From an uncultured Lachnospiraceae bacterium (GTDB lineage Bacteria > Bacillota > Clostridia > Lachnospirales > Anaerotignaceae): a stretch of 64,000 nt of DNA. The stretch spans positions 26,808 through 90,807 of the forward strand of contig CALWKY010000046.1 of assembly GCA_944381395.1 (NCBI GenBank), written 5' to 3'. This document shows positions 54,111 to 63,583 of the stretch, in pieces (the stretch's first letter is position 1; each line of letters begins with the position of its first letter). The notes under the pieces were generated by a model, which worked only from the letters and a program-made list of their open reading frames with translations, did not search any database and had not been told where the DNA came from. Both the position numbers and the translations under genes were made by a program.

Positions 54111-56744
54111 TTACTGCTGCATCTGAGCTAAACGTTCTTCAATCTGCGCTAACATCGTACGATATTTTTCGCCTTTTGCCTTCTCTTCTTCAATTACGGC
54201 AGCCGGTGCTTTTGCTACAAAGCCTTGGTTAGAAAGTTTCTTTTCTACCCGTTCAATTTCCTTGTGCATCTTTTCTTCTTCTTTTTTCAGACGCTCCATT
54301 TCTTTCGCAATATCCACCAGTTCTGCCAAAGGCATATAAATCGTTACATTGCCGCTTACAACAGATACGGCATCGTCACCAATGCCTGTCTTGTCAGCCT
54401 GAATACTCATGGCACTGGCATATGCCAATGTTTTCAGGTAAACTTCCGCGTTGGAGAACAGTTCCCTTGCCTGCGCATCTTCGGAAACGACAAATACATG
54501 CGCTTTGCGCGCAGGTGTTACGTTCATCTGGGCACGCAGGTTACGAATCGCACGTACAGCTTCTTTCACGGCATCCATTTCCCGTTCATTTTCTTTGAAA
54601 TTCCATGCTTCCTGATATACAGGCCACTGAGAAATCATGATGCTTTCTTCTTCACTCTGTACATGCTGGAACAATTCTTCTGTAATGAAAGGCATAAAAG
54701 GATGAAGCAGTTTCAGTGCCTGAATCAATACGGTTTTCAGTGTCCACAGTGCTGCGTTTCTGGTTTCGTCTTCCTTCTGGTACAGACGAGGTTTTACCAT
54801 CTCAATATACCAGTCACAGTACTCATCCCACAGGAAATCATAAACCTTCTGTACCGCCAGACCTAATTCGTATTTTTCCAGATTATCCTCTACATCTTTT
54901 GCCAAAGTATTTGCTTTGGAAAGGATCCATTTATCCGCGGAAGTAAGGTTATCCGGCTTTTCTACCTTCTCATCGCCCAGATTCATCAGTACAAATCTGG
55001 TCGCATTCCACAGCTTGTTGCAGAAATTTCTGCTGTTTTCCAATCTCTCCCAATAAAAGCGCATGTCATTACCAGGTGCGTTGCCAGTAATGAGCATCAA
55101 ACGCAGAGGATCTGCACCATACTTCGCGATTACTTCCAGAGGATCGATACCGTTGCCCAAAGACTTGGAGAACTTTCTGCCTTGATCATCACGGATCAAT
55201 CCATGGATTAATACATCATGGAAAGGAACTTGTCCCATCTGCTCCATACCAGAGAATACCATACGTACAACCCAGAAGAAAATAATGTCATAACCAGTAA
55301 TCAACGTGCTGGTGGGATAGAAGTGCTTCAGTTCCTCTGTCTCATGAGGCCAGCCCAATACAGAGAAAGGCCACAATGCAGAGCTGAACCAGGTATCCAG
55401 TGTATCCTCGTCCTGTTTCAGATTGGTGCTTCCGCAGGCTTCACAGCACTGAGGCGCTGTTTTGCTTACGGTAATATGACCGCAGTCCTGGCAGTAGTAC
55501 GCAGGAATCCGGTGTCCCCACCAAAGCTGTCTGGAGATGCACCAGTCACGGATATTATTCAGCCAGTGGAGGTAAATCTTATCAAAACGATCCGGTACAA
55601 ACCGCAGCTCGCCATCTTTCAGTACCTGGATAGCGGGCTTTGCCAGCTCTTCCATCTTTACAAACCACTGCATTTTGATCAAGGGCTCTACGGCGGTGTT
55701 GCATCTTTCATGGTAGCCTACTGCATGATTAATCTTTTCTATTCTTACCAGATAACCCAGTTCCTCAAACTTCTGAACAATGGCTTCTCTTGCTTCCATG
55801 CGGTCCATGCCTGCGTATTCGCCAGCATTTTCATTCATGGTGCCATCATCGTTCATCACATTGATGCGAGGCAGGTTATGACGTACTCCCACCTCAAAGT
55901 CGTTAGGGTCATGGGCAGGAGTAATTTTTACCACGCCAGTACCAAATTCACGGTCTACATATTCATCTGCAACAATGGGCAATTCTCTGCCATTCAAAGG
56001 CAGGATGCAAACTTTACCGATCAGATGCTGGTACCGTTCATCCTCAGGGTGTACGGCAATGGCTGTATCGCCAGGGATGGTCTCGGGACGGGTAGTAGCA
56101 AATTGTACTCTTTCATCACTGTCCTTTACGGGATATTCAATATGATAGAAATAGCCATCTGTATCCACATGGTTTACTTCTGCATCAGAAATAGTGGTCT
56201 GGCATTTCGGGCACCAGTTTACGATTTTCTCGCCTCGGTAAATGTAACCCTTCTTGTACAGCTTGGTAAAGGTTTCCAAAACCGCTTCAGAGCATCCTTC
56301 ATCCATAGTAAAGCGAACACGGTCCCAGTCACAAGAACAGCCCAGTTTCTTCAGCTGGTTGAGGATGATGCCGCCATACTGTTCTTTCCAGTCCCAAGCT
56401 TCTTTTAAGAAGCCTTCTCGCCCTACATCTGCCTTTGTCTTGCCTTCTTTTGCCAGTTTCTGCACAACTTTTACTTCTGTGGAAATGCTGGCATGGTCAA
56501 TACCAGGTACCCACAGTGCATTGTAGCCTGCCATTCTTTTCCAACGAATTAAGATATCCTGCATGGTGTTATCCAAAGCATGTCCCATATGCAGCTGTCC
56601 TGTAATGTTGGGAGGCGGCATTACAATGGTAAAAGGCTTTTTTGTGCGATCTACTTCTGTGTGGAAATACTTTTTTTCCATCCACTCTTGATAAAGCCGA
56701 TCCTCCACACTGGAAGGATCATAGGTTTTTGCCAGTTCTTTCAT
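54111..56744 (-). CDS. valS: Valyl-tRNA synthetase
   Basis: An 877-residue class I synthetase. HIGH appears as PPPNITGQLHMGHALDN and KMSKS as GRKFSKSLGNG. An editing domain (TTRPETIPGDTAIAVHPED) removes misactivated threonine. The C-terminus is a coiled-coil arm (KEMERLKKEEEKMHKEIERVEKK) that grips tRNA-Val. It is a single-gene unit controlled by a Val T-box. Confidence 0.98.
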   Translation of the reverse strand: MKELAKTYDPSSVEDRLYQEWMEKKYFHTEVDRTKKPFTIVMPPPNITGQLHMGHALDNTMQDILIRWKRMAGYNALWVPGIDHASISTEVKVVQKLAKEGKTKADVGREGFLKEAWDWKEQYGGIILNQLKKLGCSCDWDRVRFTMDEGCSEAVLETFTKLYKKGYIYRGEKIVNWCPKCQTTISDAEVNHVDTDGYFYHIEYPVKDSDERVQFATTRPETIPGDTAIAVHPEDERYQHLIGKVCILPLNGRELPIVADEYVDREFGTGVVKITPAHDPNDFEVGVRHNLPRINVMNDDGTMNENAGEYAGMDRMEAREAIVQKFEELGYLVRIEKINHAVGYHERCNTAVEPLIKMQWFVKMEELAKPAIQVLKDGELRFVPDRFDKIYLHWLNNIRDWCISRQLWWGHRIPAYYCQDCGHITVSKTAPQCCEACGSTNLKQDEDTLDTWFSSALWPFSVLGWPHETEELKHFYPTSTLITGYDIIFFWVVRMVFSGMEQMGQVPFHDVLIHGLIRDDQGRKFSKSLGNGIDPLEVIAKYGADPLRLMLITGNAPGNDMRFYWERLENSRNFCNKLWNATRFVLMNLGDEKVEKPDNLTSADKWILSKANTLAKDVEDNLEKYELGLAVQKVYDFLWDEYCDWYIEMVKPRLYQKEDETRNAALWTLKTVLIQALKLLHPFMPFITEELFQHVQSEEESIMISQWPVYQEAWNFKENEREMDAVKEAVRAIRNLRAQMNVTPARKAHVFVVSEDAQARELFSNAEVYLKTLAYASAMSIQADKTGIGDDAVSVVSGNVTIYMPLAELVDIAKEMERLKKEEEKMHKEIERVEKKLSNQGFVAKAPAAVIEEEKAKGEKYRTMLAQIEERLAQMQQ

Positions 56745-56796
56745 GGTTTTCCTCCTTGCGATACTGATTCATTGACTACGTATTCTGATCCTATCG

Positions 56797-57069
56797 AAAA
56801 AAAAGAGTCTTCTTCCTAGAAAAGGACGAAGACTCGCGGTACCACCTTTTTTCCCACAGAAAAAACACTCTGTGAGCACTCATATTCATGGATAACGGCA
56901 TGACCCGGTTTTTCCTACTAAAACAGAAAAGGTTCAAAAAAACAGCTCTAAAGTCACTTCTGCGGTGCCTCTCCGAAAGAACCTTCCAGCTATGCCTAAG
57001 CATAGGTCCTACTCTCTGGCAACGGCGACTGCCGCATACTCCTCTTTTTCACAGCTTTTTTCATATATA
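56797..57069 (-). promoter_or_regulatory. Val T-box riboswitch upstream of valS
   Basis: On the minus strand the leader contains AGTA followed by TGCGG, which pairs with CCGCA. The specifier loop is GAA-GTG-A before the CTTT/AAAG basal helix, so the specifier is GTG (Val, 56955-56957). The T-box AAGGTGGTACCGCG is at 56836-56850. The terminator GAGTCTTC...GAAGACTC (56805-56835) is followed by eight T. It would allow valS transcription when uncharged tRNA-Val accumulates. Confidence 0.92.
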
Positions 57070-57075
57070 TTGAAG

Positions 57076-57104
57076 ATTGTATGCAAAAACGCAGTTTTTG
57101 TCAA
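57076..57104 (-). promoter_or_regulatory. valS promoter
   Basis: On the minus strand a perfect TTGACA (57099-57104) and TACAAT (57076-57081) are spaced by 17 bases; transcription would begin at the start of the T-box. Confidence 0.82.
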
Positions 57105-57120
57105 TACTTTTTTATTCCGC

Positions 57121-58248
57121 TTAATCAGAAGAAGCGCTTCTGGAAATATTCAAAAGCAGTCCCACCATAATCAGTGTAAACATCAAGGAAGAACCGCCAT
57201 AACTGATAAACGGCAGCGGCTGACCGGTATTAGGCATGGTATTGGTAGCAACAGCCATGTTAATCAACGCCTGATAGCCGATAGAACAGGTAATGCCGGC
57301 TGCCGTCAGCATGGTAAAGCGGTCTTTTGCTTTTATAGCAATGCCGGCGCCTCTCCATACAAATAATCCAAACATCAGGATAACAAAACCGGCGCCAATA
57401 ATACCCAATTCCTCACAAATAATGGCAAAAATAAAGTCATTATGAGACTCTGGCAGGAATGTTTTCTGTCTGCTCTGACCTAAACCCAATCCGAACAAGC
57501 CGCCCGAAGAAACTGCATACAAAGACTGAATGGTCTGGTAACCATCTACATCGGGAGAAAACGGATCCAGCCAGGTTACAATACGGCTTAAACGATACCG
57601 GAGTTTTTCCGGGATCATGGCAAGTGCCAACATACCTGCACCACCAAATACAGAAACTACAAAGTACCATATCTTGGGAGATGCTAAAAACATCATGGTA
57701 AATGCCGTCATGGTGACCAGAATTGCCGTACTTAAGTTTGCTACTACAATGAGCACCATGGGAATGCCCCATACCACACAAGTACGGATAAAGTCTTTAA
57801 ACGTATCCATACAATGGGGATGGTCTGTGATGTAACGAGCCAATGCCAGAATAATGATTAACTTTGCAGGCTCTGAAGTCTGAATACCGAATAACCACCG
57901 GCTCTGTCCTTTTGTAGCAGGTGCTAGCAATGTCACACCTAATAAAATACAAATGGCAATATATGCAATCTTAATGATATTGCGGTTACGATATAGGTTT
58001 TCCGGCGCCCATGCCACCACCATACATACAATCAAGCTAAGAATGGCAGACTGCAATTGTTTCTTTCCAAAGTAAAACATATCATAACCATACAATTCAT
58101 TGGTCATGGTGGTATAGTAGCTGGCAGAAGTGATCATCACAATACCAAAGAGGATTAGCATAACCATAATCACGATGATCATCCCGTCAAACTCGCCGTT
58201 TTTTCTTTTTCGTATCAATGGTTTTCTTTGTCCGCTTCGTTGTTTCAC
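57121..58248 (-). CDS. ftsW: FtsW, division peptidoglycan glycosyltransferase
   Basis: A 375-residue SEDS protein with about ten membrane segments. The basic N-terminus precedes FDGMIIVIMVMLILFGIVMITSAS. TSEPAKLIIILALARYI is the middle conserved loop and PFISYGGSSLMFTLIMVGLLL the C-terminal signature. Its location at the end of the mur cluster identifies it as the divisome (or SpoVE) enzyme rather than RodA. It overlaps the murD stop by four bases. Confidence 0.94.
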   Translation of the reverse strand: MKQRSGQRKPLIRKRKNGEFDGMIIVIMVMLILFGIVMITSASYYTTMTNELYGYDMFYFGKKQLQSAILSLIVCMVVAWAPENLYRNRNIIKIAYIAICILLGVTLLAPATKGQSRWLFGIQTSEPAKLIIILALARYITDHPHCMDTFKDFIRTCVVWGIPMVLIVVANLSTAILVTMTAFTMMFLASPKIWYFVVSVFGGAGMLALAMIPEKLRYRLSRIVTWLDPFSPDVDGYQTIQSLYAVSSGGLFGLGLGQSRQKTFLPESHNDFIFAIICEELGIIGAGFVILMFGLFVWRGAGIAIKAKDRFTMLTAAGITCSIGYQALINMAVATNTMPNTGQPLPFISYGGSSLMFTLIMVGLLLNISRSASSD

Positions 58249-59624
58249 TGTTCCACCTCATTTACAGTTTCCTTAGAAAAAGCGTGTACCATCTGTTTGA
58301 ACAGATCTCCCCGCTCTTCGTAGCTGGTAAACATATCCCAGCTGGCACAGGCTGGAGAAAGCAGAACACAGTCTCCAGGCTGAGCATCTTTCCTGCACTG
58401 TTCTACCGCGTCACGGAAAGTGTTGCAGCGTTTGATGGCAGTAAATCCGAATTTCTCTGCGCTTTGTTGGAGTTTCTCCGCTGTATCACCAATGAAAACC
58501 GCTTCTTTCACACGACCAGCGAACAATTTTGTCCAGTCATCGAAATCCACACCTTTATCATAACCGCCGCCAATGAGCAAAATCGGCTTTTTCATAGCCA
58601 GGAGTGCCCGAATTGCCGCATCCGTATTGGTGCCTTTGGAATCATTATAATAATCTACCCCATCCACTGTTTCCACAAACTCAATACGGTGTGCTACTCC
58701 ACGAAATGTTTGCAGCACTTTGCGTATGATCTCCACAGGCACTCCATAGGCAAAAGCAATGGCGGAAGCCGCCATTACATTTTCATAATTATGCGTGCCC
58801 AAAAGCTGCAATTCCTCTAATTGTATGAAAGTACCTTTCTTTTCTCCCAGTGCATAGCGGATTGCTCCATTTTCCAGCCAGAGACCTTCTTGTAAATGGC
58901 GTTTACTGCTAAAAAAGATCACCTGTGCCTTGGTTTTTTCTGCCATGGCACGGCATACATCGTCTTCATAATTGAGCACAAGGGTATCCCCTTCTGTCTG
59001 ATTGGCAAAGACTCTTTCTTTCATGGCAATATAATTTTCCATAGTCTTATGCCGGTTCAGATGGTCCGGGGAAATATTTAACACAGCACTGATGTTGGGA
59101 TGAAAAGAGACTGCCGTTTCCATCTGGAAAGAACTGATCTCTGCCACTACCACGCTTTCTGTGGTTAAACTTTCCACTTTTTCACAATAAGGAATGCCAA
59201 TATTCCCCACCACCGCAGTCTGTGGATTGACCGCCTGCAAAATTTCACCGGTCAAAGCTGTTGTGGTGGTTTTCCCATTGGTTCCTGTAATGGCAATCAC
59301 AGGGCAGGGTGTCAATGTATATGCCAGCTCCACCTCTCCAATGACAGGAATACCTCTTTCTTTTGCCATCTTCACAAAAGGCAGGTCAACCGGCACACCC
59401 GGGCTTAAAACCACCAAATCTTGTTTCAAAATAATATCATCGGGATTTTTTCCTGTATAGAGGGAAATGCCTGCTTGTTCTAAAGCATCTGCTTCTTTTA
59501 ATTGTGTTCTGTCTTTACTGTCCTGCACGGTCACCAAAGCGCCTTGCTTTCGCAGCAATTTTGCCGCAGCAATGCCGCTTTTAGCCATTCCACAAACCAG
59601 TACTTTTCTGCCTTTGTACTCCAA
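58245..59624 (-). CDS. murD: UDP-MurNAc-L-alanine:D-glutamate ligase
   Basis: A 459-residue ATP-dependent ligase that adds D-glutamate to the peptidoglycan precursor. The N-terminal Rossmann domain (KVLVCGMAKSGIAAAKLLRKQGA) precedes the ATPase domain, with GTNGKTTTTALTGEIL, and the C-terminal domain carries YYNDSKGTNTDAAIRAL. It lies between mraY and ftsW. Confidence 0.96.
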   Translation of the reverse strand: MEYKGRKVLVCGMAKSGIAAAKLLRKQGALVTVQDSKDRTQLKEADALEQAGISLYTGKNPDDIILKQDLVVLSPGVPVDLPFVKMAKERGIPVIGEVELAYTLTPCPVIAITGTNGKTTTTALTGEILQAVNPQTAVVGNIGIPYCEKVESLTTESVVVAEISSFQMETAVSFHPNISAVLNISPDHLNRHKTMENYIAMKERVFANQTEGDTLVLNYEDDVCRAMAEKTKAQVIFFSSKRHLQEGLWLENGAIRYALGEKKGTFIQLEELQLLGTHNYENVMAASAIAFAYGVPVEIIRKVLQTFRGVAHRIEFVETVDGVDYYNDSKGTNTDAAIRALLAMKKPILLIGGGYDKGVDFDDWTKLFAGRVKEAVFIGDTAEKLQQSAEKFGFTAIKRCNTFRDAVEQCRKDAQPGDCVLLSPACASWDMFTSYEERGDLFKQMVHAFSKETVNEVEQ

Positions 59625-59666
59625 AAGCTCCCCTTCTTTCTCCCTCTTTGTCCGCAGACAAAGTTG

Positions 59667-60656
59667 TTAAATAAACATGCCCCGGCAGGCAATGAAGCCC
59701 AGCAGTGCCAAAATGGCTGTCGCCACATAAAATAACATCACAACACGGGTTTCTTTCCATCCGCATTTTTCCAAATGATGGTGGAAGGGTGCCATCTTAA
59801 ACAGGCGTTTACCTTCTCCGTACATCTTCTTAGTCACCTTAAAATAGCCCACCTGCAAAATAACGGTGATAGACTCCCATAAATAAACAAAGCCTACAAT
59901 CAGGATAAATAGCGGCATTTGCAATACCAAAGCCACACTGGCAACAAAACCACCCAGCGCCAGAGAACCGGTATCTCCCATAAATACCTTTGCAGGATAA
60001 GAGTTAAACAATAAAAACGCCATTAAACCACCTGCAATGGCACCGCAGACCGGCGCAACACCGCTGCCGCTTGCCCATGCACAAATCAAAAAGAAAGCGG
60101 CTACAATCAGTGTCACGCCACTGGACAAACCATCCAAGCCGTCCGTCAGATTTACACCATTTACGGTACCAATCAGTGTTACAAAAACAAAAGGAATAAA
60201 CAGCATGCCCAAATCCCATGTCTTGCCGCCGCAAAAAGGAAGATATACTTCCGTGCTCTTGCCGCTGCCAATGAGATATGCACAAAACAGTGCCGTTACA
60301 CCAATCTGTAAGATAATTTTCTGATAAGCCCGCAGACCTAAGGAACGCTTGAAAGCAACCTTAATGAAGTCATCCAAAAATCCGATCAGTCCATAACCTA
60401 ATGTCACCAGTACTACTGCCATCGCATCTGCATTTCCTCTTACAAATAAGAGACTCGTTACCACAAACGCCAGCAAAAAACTAATGCCGCCCATGGTAGG
60501 GGTTCCTTGTTTTTGCAAATGGGATTCCGGTCCATCATCCCGGATAGTCTGCCCAAAATGCAGCCGATGTAATGCCGGAATCAAAATAGGACATAGAATC
60601 ACACTCATCACAAATGAGATCAATAAGGCATAGACTGCCGTTTCTAATGAATTCAC
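59667..60656 (-). CDS. mraY: Phospho-MurNAc-pentapeptide transferase MraY
   Basis: A 329-residue membrane enzyme that makes lipid I from UDP-MurNAc-pentapeptide and undecaprenyl phosphate. SHLQKQGTPTMGGISFL, NLTDGLDGLSSG (catalytic aspartates) and MAPFHHHLEKCGWKE are the diagnostic blocks. About ten hydrophobic segments are seen. It overlaps the murF stop by four bases. Confidence 0.97.
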   Translation of the reverse strand: MNSLETAVYALLISFVMSVILCPILIPALHRLHFGQTIRDDGPESHLQKQGTPTMGGISFLLAFVVTSLLFVRGNADAMAVVLVTLGYGLIGFLDDFIKVAFKRSLGLRAYQKIILQIGVTALFCAYLIGSGKSTEVYLPFCGGKTWDLGMLFIPFVFVTLIGTVNGVNLTDGLDGLSSGVTLIVAAFFLICAWASGSGVAPVCGAIAGGLMAFLLFNSYPAKVFMGDTGSLALGGFVASVALVLQMPLFILIVGFVYLWESITVILQVGYFKVTKKMYGEGKRLFKMAPFHHHLEKCGWKETRVVMLFYVATAILALLGFIACRGMFI

Positions 60657-62023
60657 TTTTCTTCAACTCCTTGTATCTTTTCCACGGTCTTTTCCAGTGC
60701 CATTGCATGAGACGCCTTTACTAAAACCGTATCCCCCTTTTGCAGCAGCTTATTTAAATCCTCCCATAGCAATTCCTGGGAAGGATAATGATATACCTCA
60801 CCAGCACCTGCTGTCTTTGCGCCTTCATAAATAGCATGGGCAAGCTCACCGATTGCAATCACTACATCTGCTTTTGCCTGCGCCGCATGGGCACCTGTTT
60901 CATAGTGCAGTGCTTCCGCCTGTTCTCCCAGTTCCCCCATATCACCTAAAATAGCAACCTTTCTGCCTGATACCGTACCTAATACATCCAGTGCGGCCAT
61001 CACAGAAACGGGATTTGCATTATAAGTATCATTGATAATAGTAATGGGACCGTGGATTACATCCATACGGTTTTTCGTCAAAGAGAACCTTTCCAAACCT
61101 GTGCGAATTTCTTCCAAAGTAAGACCCATTTTCAAGCCTACCGCAGCCGCAGCCAAAGCGTTTTGTACCATATGGATGCCCGCAACCGGTAAAGCCACAG
61201 GAATTTCTTTTCCATCCGCGCAAAGTTTAAAATAAGTGCCCAATAACCCATTCGGACATATATCCTTTGCCGTTACATCCGTTTCGCCCGCAATACCATA
61301 CCATGTAATGTGCTGCTTTAATTTTCCTTTTAGGGTAGAAAGGAGATCGCCGTCCTGCAGCAAGATCGCCTCACCCTGTTCTGTCATAAAGTCAAAAATC
61401 TCGCATTTTGCTTTTAAAATGCCTTCCCGACTGCCCAGGTTTTCAATATGGGCAATCCCAATATTGGAAATCACTGCAATATCCGGGCGCACAATGGAGC
61501 TAAGCAAGTGCATCTCTCCAAAGTGGTTCATGCCCATTTCCACCACTGCTGCTTGGGTATCTTCCGGCGCCGCAAAAATGGTTAACGGCACACCTAAATT
61601 ATTATTGTAATTTCCCATAGTCGCGTGGGTGCGGTATTTTTGCTGCAATACAGAGGCAATCATGTCTTTGGTAGAAGTTTTTCCTACACTGCCTGTCACA
61701 CCGATGACAGGAAACTGCCACTTATTTCTGCAATAAGCTGCCAGCCGCTGCATCGCAGCCTTGCTGTCTTCCACCACAATGGCAGGAAGATCTGCCATAC
61801 AGTCTTTTTCACATAATACAGCCAAGGCGCCCGCCTTTGCCGCCATAGGGATAAAATCGTGTCCATCTCTTGCACCGCCACTGAGTGCCACAAATAAAGT
61901 ACCTGCCTCTACCAGACGGGAATCCATTTCCACTCTTTGGATATTCTTTTCTTCTGCACCCGCAGCATGGATCAGTTTTCCATGAACTGCATTTGCTGCT
62001 TCTGCTAAGGATATGCGCATCAT
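60653..62023 (-). CDS. murF: UDP-MurNAc-tripeptide:D-Ala-D-Ala ligase
   Basis: A 456-residue ligase that completes the cytoplasmic pentapeptide precursor. VTGSVGKTSTKDMIASVL is the P-loop (with a serine-valine variant of the usual GTNGKT), and INDTYNANPVSVMAALDVL is the conserved substrate region. It overlaps the murE stop by four bases. Confidence 0.95.
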   Translation of the reverse strand: MMRISLAEAANAVHGKLIHAAGAEEKNIQRVEMDSRLVEAGTLFVALSGGARDGHDFIPMAAKAGALAVLCEKDCMADLPAIVVEDSKAAMQRLAAYCRNKWQFPVIGVTGSVGKTSTKDMIASVLQQKYRTHATMGNYNNNLGVPLTIFAAPEDTQAAVVEMGMNHFGEMHLLSSIVRPDIAVISNIGIAHIENLGSREGILKAKCEIFDFMTEQGEAILLQDGDLLSTLKGKLKQHITWYGIAGETDVTAKDICPNGLLGTYFKLCADGKEIPVALPVAGIHMVQNALAAAAVGLKMGLTLEEIRTGLERFSLTKNRMDVIHGPITIINDTYNANPVSVMAALDVLGTVSGRKVAILGDMGELGEQAEALHYETGAHAAQAKADVVIAIGELAHAIYEGAKTAGAGEVYHYPSQELLWEDLNKLLQKGDTVLVKASHAMALEKTVEKIQGVEEK

Positions 62024-63471
62024 TTGTTCTCTCTCACTGCCTTTCTGACTTCCTCCACATCGTCAAAGTGAATGGTACGGTCGGCAAAGATCTGATAAGT
62101 CTCATGTCCCTTGCCCGCAATCAGTATCACATCATTTTCTTTCGCCAGTGCAACGGCTTTACAAATGGCTTCTCTGCGGTCCGGTATGACCAGATACGGG
62201 CAGCCGGTTTTGGATGTACCTGCTTCCACTTCCCGCAAGATTTTCAGTGGATCTTCCGTTCTGGGATTATCGGAAGTAAGAATACACAAATCTGCGTATT
62301 TTCCGCCAATTTCACCCATAACAGGGCGTTTTGTACGGTCCCGGTCACCGCCGCAGCCAAAGACAGCAATAATCTTTCCTTTTGCAAAATCCTTGGCTGT
62401 CTGTAAAATATTTTCCAACCCATCGGGTGTATGCGCATAGTCTACAATGGCTACACTGCCGTTGCCAGTAGGTACTGACTGGAATCTACCATGAACACCT
62501 TCATTTTCCCGCAGCCCCTGTATAATATCTTCCATGGGGATGCCTAAAAAAATACAAGCGCCCATAGCAGCCAGTGCGTTATACACACTAAAGCGTCCCG
62601 GTGTATGCACATGTACAGGATATGTTTTCCCCGCATAATCCAATTGGAAAGAAGTACCGCGCAAAGATACCTCCACTTTTTCCGCTTTCAAGTCGGCATC
62701 CGCATCAATAGCATAGGTCAGCACCTGCCCATCGCACTGGGCAGCCATATATGCTCCAGCAGCGTCATCGGCATTGATCACCGCTTTTTTCACCCTGGAA
62801 AACAACATTCCCTTCGCAGCGCGATAGTTTTCCATGGTTTTATGATAATCCAAATGATCTTGGGTTAAATTCGTAAACACCCCAATCTCAAACGCCAAAC
62901 CATCCACCCGGTGTAAGCAAAGGGCATGGGAAGACACTTCCATCACTGCATCTGTGACCCCTTCTTTTACCATCTGCTGGAATAATTCCTGTAATTCCCT
63001 GCTTTCCGGTGTGGTACGCTGGGTAGGAATTACCTGATCGCCAATACGGTTTTCGATTGTGCCAATAAGCCCAACTTTTTTCCCCTGCTTCATCAACACG
63101 GAACGGATGAGATATGTCGTAGTGGTCTTTCCATTGGTACCAGTAATGCCTACCAAATGCATCTTTTGGGAAGGATTCTCAAAAAAAACCGCACTTACTT
63201 GTGCCAATGCTGCCCTGGTATCTGCCACTTGTATCACTGTTACCGCATCGGGCAGCCGCTCCAGCGCATCCTCTACCAGCAGGGCAGTAGCACCTTGCTG
63301 GACTGCTGCCTGGGCATACCGATGCCCATCTGTCTGAAATCCTTTGATGCAGACAAACATGGTATCTGCACCAGCTTTTCTGGAATCATATTCGATCGCT
63401 TGGATTTCTTTTTCTATACTCCCCTGCAAAATATGGTAATCCAAATTCTGCAGTAATTTTTTCAGTTCCAT
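62020..63471 (-). CDS. murE: UDP-MurNAc-L-alanyl-D-glutamate:meso-DAP ligase
   Basis: A 483-residue ligase that adds the third residue of the stem peptide. The P-loop is GITGTNGKTTTTYLIRSVL and the substrate region includes TTPESRELQELF. The motif SDNPRTEDP (DNPR) is the marker of meso-diaminopimelate specificity rather than lysine. This agrees with dapF in the same window. It follows the PASTA transpeptidase gene by about 110 bases. Confidence 0.96.
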   Translation of the reverse strand: MELKKLLQNLDYHILQGSIEKEIQAIEYDSRKAGADTMFVCIKGFQTDGHRYAQAAVQQGATALLVEDALERLPDAVTVIQVADTRAALAQVSAVFFENPSQKMHLVGITGTNGKTTTTYLIRSVLMKQGKKVGLIGTIENRIGDQVIPTQRTTPESRELQELFQQMVKEGVTDAVMEVSSHALCLHRVDGLAFEIGVFTNLTQDHLDYHKTMENYRAAKGMLFSRVKKAVINADDAAGAYMAAQCDGQVLTYAIDADADLKAEKVEVSLRGTSFQLDYAGKTYPVHVHTPGRFSVYNALAAMGACIFLGIPMEDIIQGLRENEGVHGRFQSVPTGNGSVAIVDYAHTPDGLENILQTAKDFAKGKIIAVFGCGGDRDRTKRPVMGEIGGKYADLCILTSDNPRTEDPLKILREVEAGTSKTGCPYLVIPDRREAICKAVALAKENDVILIAGKGHETYQIFADRTIHFDDVEEVRKAVRENK

Positions 63472-63583
63472 AAGTGCCTCCTTATATCTTCCCTGCGGTA
63501 AAAAGGCTTGCCCTGTTTGCCGTTATGGAAGGAATCGCCGCAAAACGCATACTCCCCCATTTTTATTTATATTAGTCACATTT

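Noticed and set aside
55218..56408. Plus-strand open frame of 396 codons opposite valS
   Set aside because: It is antisense to conserved ValS domains and has no plausible start signal.
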